Assembly: GCA_965246805.1 (NCBI GenBank)
Contig: CBDFFO010000006.1
Coordinates: 558,001 to 622,000, forward strand
Length of the DNA stretch: 64,000 nt
Reading direction: 5' to 3'
Source of the DNA: Schlegelella_A sp965246805
Lineage (GTDB): Bacteria; Pseudomonadota; Gammaproteobacteria; Burkholderiales; Burkholderiaceae_C
Position numbers and translations under genes: made by a program. Of this stretch, positions 42,422 to 49,372 are shown piece after piece; position 1 is the first letter of the stretch, and each line of letters opens with the position of its first letter. Under the pieces are notes generated by a model. The model searched no databases and was not told the origin of the DNA. It was given only the letters and a program-made list of their open reading frames with translations.

Positions 42422-43207
42422 ATGAATGCACCTCTCCGCGATCTCGCCCCCGCGTCCCGGCCCGCCGACATCGGCGCGGACGAATGGATGCTCCGCCTCG
42501 AGCTCGCGGCCTGCTACCGGCTCTTCGATCATCTCGGCTGGGCCGAGATGATCTTCAACCACATCACGATGCGCGTGCCGGGCGGCGACGCGCACTTCCT
42601 GATCAATCCGTACGGCCTGCACTACTCCGAGGTGACGGCGCGCAATCTCGTCAAGATCGATCTGAGGGGCAACGTGATCGGCTCTTCCGATTACCCGATC
42701 AACCCCGCCGGCTTCGTGATCCACGGCGCCATCCACGCGCATCGGCACGACGCGCTCTGCGTGATCCACACGCACACCACGGCCGGCATCGCGGTCGCTT
42801 GCAAGCAGAGCGGGCTCACGTTCGACAATTTCTACGCCGCGCAGTACTGGAACAAGGTGGCCTACCACGACTTTGAAGGCATCTCGACCGATGTCGACGA
42901 GCAGGATCGTCTGGTGAAGAGCTTCGGCAACAAGAACGCGCTGATCCTGCGCAACCATGGCCTGCTGGTGGTCGGCGGCAGCGTGCCCGAGGCCTATATG
43001 CGCATGTGGACCTTGCAGCGCGCCTGCGAGGTTCAGGTCGCCGCTTCGGCGATGCCGGGCCCGAACCACCCGATTGGCGACGACGTACTGCGCGTGATTC
43101 CCGAACAGCAGAAGCCGATGATGGCGGGCCAGGCGCGGCCGGGCCAACTGGTCTTCGATGCGATGCTGCGACGCGCGAAGATCCGGCTCGAAGACATCGC
43201 CGGTTGA
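42422..43207 (+). CDS. Class II aldolase/adducin-family protein
   Basis: 261 residues from ATG 42422. The zinc site is seen in VIHTHTTAGIAV (His116, His118) and ILRNHGLLVVGG (third His); FNHITMRVPGGDAHFLINPY and LHYSEVTARNLVKIDLRGNV form the substrate loop. The family includes fuculose-phosphate aldolase and decarboxylases of aromatic routes. It could supply the missing cleavage or decarboxylation step of the 34-40 kb pathway, but the metallophosphatase gene intervenes, so this is only an inference. Confidence 0.8.
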   Translation: MNAPLRDLAPASRPADIGADEWMLRLELAACYRLFDHLGWAEMIFNHITMRVPGGDAHFLINPYGLHYSEVTARNLVKIDLRGNVIGSSDYPINPAGFVIHGAIHAHRHDALCVIHTHTTAGIAVACKQSGLTFDNFYAAQYWNKVAYHDFEGISTDVDEQDRLVKSFGNKNALILRNHGLLVVGGSVPEAYMRMWTLQRACEVQVAASAMPGPNHPIGDDVLRVIPEQQKPMMAGQARPGQLVFDAMLRRAKIRLEDIAG

Positions 43208-43379
43208 ACGGCAAAGAATGAGGCGGGCGGCTGGCCGCGACGGCTAGCCGAGTCAGTCGGTTGTGACGTGGCGTGGCGAGGGGGCGAACCCTGATCACGG
43301 TCGGGTCTTGGCTTGAAATGACGCCGTCACGCCCAAGTTGTGAGGCATGCCGCGGTCAAGCGGCGAGAAGGCTCCCACC

Positions 43380-43712
43380 ATGTATCGCGCCGAATCCGTC
43401 AAGAGCAAACTCGAAACCGTGATCGCGCTCGCGCGGCTGCTTGAGCGCGTCGAAGGCAGCCCGGTTCCGGTCGGTGCCGATCAGTACCGAGCGCTCGTCG
43501 TTCAGCTGAAGGTGGCACTCGGGGTCGAGCTGCCGACCCAAGCGCTGAACGCCGTGCTCGGTGCACACCCGGCCGCGGCCGAGCTGTACGAAAACATGCA
43601 CTACGACACGTCCGGCCTCGCGCGCTCGCCGCTCGACAAGTCGGTGCAGAGCGAGATGCTGACGAGCCAGTGGCTGGCTCGCATCGCGCACCAGCCGCCG
43701 AAGGCGGGTTGA
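43380..43712 (+). CDS. Conserved hypothetical protein
   Basis: 110 residues from ATG 43380, starting MYRAESVKSKLETVIALARL. It is helix-rich, with no signal or membrane segment. VGADQYRALVVQLKVALGVE and TQALNAVLGAHPAAAELYEN are regular amphipathic segments. I do not recognise a named family. It is convergent with the large minus-strand operon, with a 49-base gap. Confidence 0.5.
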   Translation: MYRAESVKSKLETVIALARLLERVEGSPVPVGADQYRALVVQLKVALGVELPTQALNAVLGAHPAAAELYENMHYDTSGLARSPLDKSVQSEMLTSQWLARIAHQPPKAG

Positions 43713-43761
43713 CGCAAGCGCCGGTGTCCGCCGGCGGGTCCGCAGCACGCCCGTTCGATCA

Positions 43762-46386
43762 TCAGTGCGAGTCAGCCAGGCGGCGCCATCGAGCGGCCGC
43801 TTCGGTGCGTTCAGGCGCGACCGTCGCCAGCTCGTCGAACAGCTGCCTCGCGGCGTTCGGATCGGTCGTCGCGAGCGCCTCGGCCATTCTGAGCAACGGG
43901 TCGTATGCGGGCCTGAAATCGGGGCTGATCCGCAATGCGTTCATCAGCGGCGCGCGGACCTGAGCCAGCATATCGGCGGCATTGGCTGTGGGCTGCACAT
44001 AGAGCCCGGCCTCGATGAACGCGTCGCGTGCCCTCCAGTAGGCGGCGAGCCGCTGGGCGGCGGCGGCATCGGGAGGCGCCGCCAGCACGTCGAGCGGCGT
44101 GACGCGCCACTCGTGCAGCAACGCCACCAGCCTGTCGCGCGGGCGTGAGTCGGGTGCGTAGGTGATGCGCGGTGCGTCGTAGGCGACGACTGGGCGGTCG
44201 TCGGTGTTGAGCGGCGCGCTGTTCGCGAATCGTTCCAGCGACGCCGGACCGGCCACGAAGCTGCCGAGCAAGGCATGAACGTCGTCGATGCCGAAGCGGG
44301 CCAGCGGGACCGGGTAGTCGGTGTCGGCCAGGCGGCGAGCGACGGTCTCAACGTCGAGCCGCTCGGCATCGCGTCGACCGATCAAGCCCAGCACCGGCGT
44401 GTCGAGGCTGTTGCTCGCGAGCATGGCCGTGGCATCGGGGTACGCGGCCAGAAACGAGCGCACGATGCTGCGAACCGTTGCGAGATCGAGCTGGTGCAGC
44501 GGCAGCCATTGGCAGAACAGGCCGCCAGGCGCCAGGCGCTCCCGCACCGCACGGAAGTGCTCCACTGTGTAGAGCGCACCCGAGCCGCTGCGCGCCGGAT
44601 GGAAGTTGTCGGCGACGACGACGTCGTAGTGCGCCGGTGTGACGACGACGAAGCGGCGTGCGTCGACCGCGACGACCTGAAGGCCGCCGCCCGCAGGCGT
44701 CGGCAGCGAAGCGCCGCGTCGGAACCAGGCGGAAGCCTCGATGACCTCGGGCAGCAACTCGACCGCCTCGACCTGCAGCGTCTGGTCAGCGGCAGCCGTG
44801 GACGCCGTCACGCCCGTTCCAAGACCCAGGAACAGCACACGCTTCGGGCGCGGATGCAGCAGGATCGGCAGCAAGGCTTGCCGACCGTCGACCAGACCGG
44901 TGGCGCTGCTGCCCTCCTGCTGCCGGTTGTCGATGCGCAACCGCGACACGCCCGCCGCGTCTTCGACGACGCTGACCGCGGCGTTCGCCCCCTCCGCGTA
45001 ATGCACGAGTCGGCCGCCAGCGGGGATGTCGATGAAGGCCAGCGGCGGCGCCAGCACGAGAAGCCCAACGGCGACGCCGGCGGGCAGCCATGTCGAGGGC
45101 TTCCGCAAGCCATCGCGCGAGACCAGGAGCGCGTAGCCGAGCACCCCGACGAGCAGCGCGCGCGACGGCCCGATCGCGGGCGCGAGCCAGACGCCGAAGA
45201 TCAGCGGCGCGAACGCGGCGCCGAGCGTGTTGACGCCGAGCGCTCGTCCGAAACTCGCGCCCGCGCGATGGGCTTGTGCGCTCAGGTGGCTGAAGAGCGC
45301 GCCCATCACGAAGGTCGGCAGCGCGAACGCAGCGACGGCAAGCGTCGCCTCGATCGCGATCGCCGGGGCCATGCCGTCGCCCAGCAGGTTTGTCATGAGC
45401 TGCTTGATGGCGTCGGCTCCCCACAACGCGCCGAGGCCGAGCAGGCAGGCGACGGCCAGCGCGCGCAACAGGCGGTCGCCGAGCCGATCGGCATCCGCGT
45501 CGCGCGCGAACCAGCGCTCGTGGGCGGCGGCGCCGAGGCCGGTGCCGGCGAGGTAGACGGCCAGCAGCATCGCGAAGGTGTAGACGGTGTCTTCGGTGAC
45601 CTGGCTGAGCACGCGGATCACCAGCACCTCATAGCCCACGCCGAGCAAGCCGGTCAACGCCAGCCGGCCCAGCCGACCGCGCTGCAGCCGGGCGTCGTCT
45701 CCGGCAGCCCGCGCGGCATGCCCGGCTCCGCGCGGCAACGCGAACAGCGCCACGCCGGCGCAGGCCACGTTGACGAGCGCACACAGGCTCGCCGTCCGCA
45801 CCAGGCCGAACGCCGGCACGAACCAGAACGCGGCCACCAGAACGCCGACCATCGCGCCGAGCGTGTTGGCGGCGTAGGGCGCGCCGATCGAGCGGCCGGC
45901 GCCGCGCCAGCCAGCGGCGATGCGCTCCATCGCCGGCAGCGTCGCGCCCATCGCCAGCGTCGCCGGCAACAGCAGCAGCGTCATGCCGACGAACGCGACG
46001 CCCCACTGCCGCCACGCGCCCGGCGCCGTGCCCATGAGAACCAGCAGGAAGCGTGTGACTTGGGGCATGAGCACCGCGAGGGCGACGCCCCAGCCCGCGA
46101 TGACGAGTTCACAAGCCGCGTACCAGCGCCTCGCGTCAGGGCTGCGTTCGATCCGGGAGCCGAACACCCAGGCGCCGACGGCCAGGCCGCCGAAGAACGC
46201 AGCGACGACGGCGAGCACGGCCGCCGCTTCATGGCCGAGCCAGAGCGAACCTTGCTGAGTCCAGACGACCTGATAGCCCAGGCCGGCGAAGCCCGACGCG
46301 AACATCAGCGCGAGCGAAACCGGCCAGTGCGACTGCACGCGGACCGCCGGCGTGGTCGGCAACGATGCGAGATCGATCGTCGACAC
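43762..46386 (-). CDS. MFS-like/spermidine-synthase-like fusion membrane protein
   Basis: 874 residues from GTG 46386. The first ~470 residues hold about 12 hydrophobic helices (VSLALMFASGFAGLGYQVVW, LAVVAAFFGGLAVGAWVFG and others). The C-terminal part has a spermidine-synthase-type Rossmann domain: RVLFLGLGTGVTASTAAADQ, VEAVELLPEVIEAS, YDVVVADNFHP. This fusion type is annotated as a spermidine synthase-like protein but lacks the polyamine-site residues I would expect, so methylation or aminopropylation of an unknown substrate at the membrane is more cautious. It is the last gene of the DUF3604 operon, six bases after the previous stop. Confidence 0.8.
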   Translation of the reverse strand: MSTIDLASLPTTPAVRVQSHWPVSLALMFASGFAGLGYQVVWTQQGSLWLGHEAAAVLAVVAAFFGGLAVGAWVFGSRIERSPDARRWYAACELVIAGWGVALAVLMPQVTRFLLVLMGTAPGAWRQWGVAFVGMTLLLLPATLAMGATLPAMERIAAGWRGAGRSIGAPYAANTLGAMVGVLVAAFWFVPAFGLVRTASLCALVNVACAGVALFALPRGAGHAARAAGDDARLQRGRLGRLALTGLLGVGYEVLVIRVLSQVTEDTVYTFAMLLAVYLAGTGLGAAAHERWFARDADADRLGDRLLRALAVACLLGLGALWGADAIKQLMTNLLGDGMAPAIAIEATLAVAAFALPTFVMGALFSHLSAQAHRAGASFGRALGVNTLGAAFAPLIFGVWLAPAIGPSRALLVGVLGYALLVSRDGLRKPSTWLPAGVAVGLLVLAPPLAFIDIPAGGRLVHYAEGANAAVSVVEDAAGVSRLRIDNRQQEGSSATGLVDGRQALLPILLHPRPKRVLFLGLGTGVTASTAAADQTLQVEAVELLPEVIEASAWFRRGASLPTPAGGGLQVVAVDARRFVVVTPAHYDVVVADNFHPARSGSGALYTVEHFRAVRERLAPGGLFCQWLPLHQLDLATVRSIVRSFLAAYPDATAMLASNSLDTPVLGLIGRRDAERLDVETVARRLADTDYPVPLARFGIDDVHALLGSFVAGPASLERFANSAPLNTDDRPVVAYDAPRITYAPDSRPRDRLVALLHEWRVTPLDVLAAPPDAAAAQRLAAYWRARDAFIEAGLYVQPTANAADMLAQVRAPLMNALRISPDFRPAYDPLLRMAEALATTDPNAARQLFDELATVAPERTEAAARWRRLADSH

Positions 46387-46392
46387 CGTGGC

Positions 46393-47016
46393 TCAGCCGC
46401 TGAAGCCGATCGAGTAACCCCACGAGTCCAGTCGCGTCGGAATCGCGTTGAATGCCAGCGTGACCCGGCGCCCGCCCTGGTTCGGCGGCACGGCATGCAT
46501 CAGGTAGCTCGGGAACAGCACCATGTCGCCGGGGTCTGGCGCCGGACTGATCCATTTGTCGGCGCTATAGGGGCTGGGGGCGACACCGGTGTGATCATTC
46601 TTGAACACGAAGTCGGTGCCGCCCGGCGACTTCATGAAGACGGTCTGTGACGAGGCGTGCGTTTCGGTGAGGTAGACCACGCCCGAGATGAAGCTGTTGG
46701 CGTGGTTGTGCATGGCCTGGTGGCCGCCGGTCTCGAGCACGTTGACCCAGATCTCCTTGATAGACCAACCCATGCGCTCGCCGAAGAGGTGCTGCCCGAA
46801 CTCGAGCAGCTTCGGCGTGATGAGCGTCGCGGCCTCGACGAACAAGGGGCTGTCGCCCGGCCGCAGCATCTCGGTGTGCGTGAGTTTGGGCGAGGTGTTG
46901 TTGTCGCGCAGCGCGATGGCGCTGAAGTGCGCGACCAGGCCTGCGGTGAGTGAGAGCGGCAGCACGGCGTGCACGCGCGAAAGCGGGATCGGGAACAGGC
47001 CGAAGACCTCGTCCAT
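46393..47016 (-). CDS. TIGR02466-type putative 2-oxoglutarate-Fe(II) oxygenase
   Basis: 207 residues. IWVNVLETGGHQAMHNHANS and the downstream FPSYLMHAVPPNQGGRRVTL provide the two His clusters and the Arg expected of cupin-fold 2OG-Fe oxygenases (H-x-H, distal H, R). FPIPLSRVHAVLP and LAFNAIPTRLDSWG match TIGR02466-type proteins. No signal peptide, so it is probably cytoplasmic. Its ATG is six bases after the HupE-like stop, inside the operon. Peptide or amino-acid hydroxylation is a guess from the fold. Confidence 0.78.
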   Translation of the reverse strand: MDEVFGLFPIPLSRVHAVLPLSLTAGLVAHFSAIALRDNNTSPKLTHTEMLRPGDSPLFVEAATLITPKLLEFGQHLFGERMGWSIKEIWVNVLETGGHQAMHNHANSFISGVVYLTETHASSQTVFMKSPGGTDFVFKNDHTGVAPSPYSADKWISPAPDPGDMVLFPSYLMHAVPPNQGGRRVTLAFNAIPTRLDSWGYSIGFSG

Positions 47017-47022
47017 GCCGGC

Positions 47023-47973
47023 TCAGGCGAAGAGGGTTGCGACACGCAGCCACGACCAGTAAGCCGCGAGCGTGCCGATGGCGTAGAGCGTCGGCGTCTT
47101 CATGCGGGAGGCCCAGGCCAGGCGATGTGCCGCCTGCACGAGCATCCAGGCAACGCCGACCGTGAGCAATTGCCCGAGTTCGACCCCGACGTTGAAGCTC
47201 ACGAGGGCGATTGGCAGGTGAGCCTCGGGGAGACCGATCGCCTGCAGTGCGCCGGCGAAACCGAGGCCGTGCACCAGACCGAAGATGAAGGCGACGAGTG
47301 CCGGCAGGCGCCGCGCCAGCGTCACGCGATCGCGCATGGCTTCGCTGGCGACGAGCACGATCGAGAGCGCGATGCAGGCCTCGACCGGCGCGGGGCGCAA
47401 CGTGAGCCAGCCGAGCGCGGCGCTGGCGAGCGTGAGGCTGTGAGCGACCGTGAAAGCGGTGATGGTCCAGACCAGCTTGCGCCGGAAGCCGACCAGGAAC
47501 AACAGGCCAATCACGAACAGCAGGTGATCGATGCCGCTCAGGATGTGCTCGACGCCGAGGACCAGATAGGCCGACCCGATCTCGAGCACGCCGCGCTTGT
47601 CCTCGGCCGAGCCGTACAGCTGCACCGTCGGCTGGCCCGCCGTGAGCGTGTAGACCCGCGACTGCCCGTCGAGCCAGTAGATCTTCACCAGCGCGGCCGA
47701 ATAGCGCTCGCCCACGCCCTTGACCGACAGCGTGCCTTGCATGCCCGCTTCGCCGCAGTGCACGACGTTCGAATCGGCGCGGCAGCCCGCCGGCCAGACG
47801 GGAGTCAGGTCGTCCTCGGCGGCGCGTTTCTCGCTCGCCGTCCACAGCCACAGGAATTCGCCGCGGGTTACTTCGCGCACCTGCATTTCGGCCATCGACA
47901 TCTCGTGTGCCGAAGCGGCCATCGCCGGCAGCCACAGCAGCGCGGCCAGCACGAGCATCGGCCAGCGACTCAC
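47023..47973 (-). CDS. HupE/UreJ-type membrane protein
   Basis: 316 residues from GTG 47973, which overlaps the TGA of the PPIase gene (GTGA). Signal or anchor VLAALLWLPAMAASAH is followed by a ~110-residue extracytoplasmic domain and six membrane helices. VEHILSGIDHLLFVIGLLFL, FTVAHSLTLASAALGWLTLR and LVHGLGFAGALQAIGLPE are the HupE/UreJ_2 signature, with His/Asp-rich helices suited to Ni or Co movement in the related carriers. No hydrogenase or urease is nearby, so the ion is unknown. Confidence 0.82.
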   Translation of the reverse strand: MSRWPMLVLAALLWLPAMAASAHEMSMAEMQVREVTRGEFLWLWTASEKRAAEDDLTPVWPAGCRADSNVVHCGEAGMQGTLSVKGVGERYSAALVKIYWLDGQSRVYTLTAGQPTVQLYGSAEDKRGVLEIGSAYLVLGVEHILSGIDHLLFVIGLLFLVGFRRKLVWTITAFTVAHSLTLASAALGWLTLRPAPVEACIALSIVLVASEAMRDRVTLARRLPALVAFIFGLVHGLGFAGALQAIGLPEAHLPIALVSFNVGVELGQLLTVGVAWMLVQAAHRLAWASRMKTPTLYAIGTLAAYWSWLRVATLFA

Positions 47974-48845
47974 CGCGTGTTCTCGGTCCGGACCACGTAC
48001 TTGCGGGCCAGGTTCTGCACCGCGGCGCTGCGCTGCTCCGACATCACCGCGTCCTTCCAATCCTGCAGGACGACGCCGCGCAGGGGCTCGAAGTCGGCCG
48101 GACGAGCCGGCGTGGTGGCTTCGAGCCGCACGGCCCGAAAGCCATCGCGCGACGCGAGCGCGTGCCACTCACCCGGCACCGACGTTTCGAGCGCCTGGGC
48201 GAACTCGGGCCCGTAGCTCTGCAACAGATTGGCATGCGGTCGGCCCTTGAACACCCGCAGGCCGGCCTTGGCGTCGCCCGGCGTGCCGGCGTTCAGCGCG
48301 GCGACGAAGCCGCGCACCGCGCCTTCCGAGGTGTCGCCGGAGAGGACCGCCTCGAGAAAATCGAAGCGCGGTGGCTCGTCGTATTTCACGCGGTGCTGCT
48401 CGAACCAGGCGCGCAGCACCTTGTCGTCGAACGGCGGCAGCTTGACGTTCGCATCGACCACGCTGAGTGCCTTGAAGATGACGCGCTCGCGGATCCCGGT
48501 GTCGCCCTTGTCGACCTGCATCGCCAAGCCTTCGCGGTACAGCACTTCGTTGTCGAGCCAGACCTTGCGAAGCGCCACGAGCTCTTCGGCATTCGGAGCA
48601 CGCCCGCGCGCGGACTGGAAGACCTCGCGGGCTTCACGATCGACATCGGCACCGACGACGATGGTGCGCGGATCGCCGGCGCTGGCCAGCAGGAAATGGT
48701 CAGCCGCGAAGAGCGCGCCACCGAGCAGCACGAAGTGGAGCAGCGGCTCGCGCAGCCAGCCGGGCAACGGGCGTCGCGCGGATTCTGAGGGTCGGTCGGA
48801 AGGATCGGCGCCGGGCAGGGGCGTGGAAACGGAAGCAGTGGTCAT
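47970..48845 (-). CDS. Membrane-anchored peptidyl-prolyl cis-trans isomerase-like protein
   Basis: 291 residues: short cytoplasmic N-terminus, one helix (LLHFVLLGGALFAADHFLLA), then a periplasmic SurA/PpiD-like region (VVGADVDREAREVFQSARGR, LRKVWLDNEVLYREGLAMQV, PPFDDKVLRAWFEQHRVKYD, PRFDFLEAVLSGD). The rotamase core is reduced compared with parvulins. It may act as a foldase for exported partners in the same operon (DUF3604, PCu(A)C-like, HupE-like). Confidence 0.78.
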   Translation of the reverse strand: MTTASVSTPLPGADPSDRPSESARRPLPGWLREPLLHFVLLGGALFAADHFLLASAGDPRTIVVGADVDREAREVFQSARGRAPNAEELVALRKVWLDNEVLYREGLAMQVDKGDTGIRERVIFKALSVVDANVKLPPFDDKVLRAWFEQHRVKYDEPPRFDFLEAVLSGDTSEGAVRGFVAALNAGTPGDAKAGLRVFKGRPHANLLQSYGPEFAQALETSVPGEWHALASRDGFRAVRLEATTPARPADFEPLRGVVLQDWKDAVMSEQRSAAVQNLARKYVVRTENTR

Positions 48846-48860
48846 GTCGGGGGCGAGTGG

Positions 48861-49298
48861 TCATGCGTAGTCGATGTCGAAGTCTGCCTGGACCACGCCG
48901 CCCTTTTCGAACACGAGGGTGAGCGGGTAGGCCCGTGCCATTTCAAGCGGGTGGCGCAGGCGGACCAGGCGCAGATGCGTTCCGGTCTCGCAGAGATTCG
49001 ATTCTCGATCTGCCGGAATGGCGAAGTCGACGCGGTGCAACGCGCCAGGGCCGCCCATCTCCGCGCCCTCTGCCACCGGCGTCTCGGCATGGATGAGGCG
49101 GTCGGTCTGCAGCACCTGGTCGAAGGTCATCGAGATGATCGCGGTGCTCGCACCGGCCGCCGATGCCCTAGACCACGGGTGCAGGATGCGCATCGTCGAC
49201 GAGAAAAATTCGCAGGCACGCGCCGACGGCACGACCAGCGCGACCCCGAAGCCGATGGCGGCCTTGATCACGAGTCGTCGGTCGATCTGATGGGTCAT
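48861..49298 (-). CDS. PCu(A)C-like periplasmic protein lacking most copper ligands
   Basis: 145 residues. A twin-arginine-like leader (IDRRLVIKAAIGFGVALVV) ends in ARA. The body follows the PCu(A)C/DUF461 plan: HPWSRASAAGASTAIISMTF, GALHRVDFAIPADRE, THLRLVRLRHPLEMARAYPL, TLVFEKGGVVQADFDIDY. The Met/His residues that bind Cu(I) in the family are mostly replaced: HLMLMGL is HLRLVRL and the H-x10-M cluster is absent. A folded PCu(A)C scaffold with another ligand is likely. Confidence 0.65.
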   Translation of the reverse strand: MTHQIDRRLVIKAAIGFGVALVVPSARACEFFSSTMRILHPWSRASAAGASTAIISMTFDQVLQTDRLIHAETPVAEGAEMGGPGALHRVDFAIPADRESNLCETGTHLRLVRLRHPLEMARAYPLTLVFEKGGVVQADFDIDYA

Positions 49299-49372
49299 GG
49301 CGCTCTCGCGGATTGAAAACAAAGAAAGGCGCCGCGCGTGGCCGCGCGGCGCCTGCGCTGGAGCAAGAAAAA

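Noticed and set aside
43762..46386. Calling the fusion protein a true spermidine synthase (speE)
   Set aside because: Only the Rossmann core is recognisable, it is fused to about 12 membrane helices and the gene is in an envelope operon; polyamine synthesis is not supported.
44275..46650. Very long open frame (791 codons) on the + strand
   Set aside because: It is antisense to the MFS-spermidine-synthase-like gene. Its composition is Arg/Ala/Glu/Gln-rich without any domain pattern, as expected from the complement of a high-GC gene.
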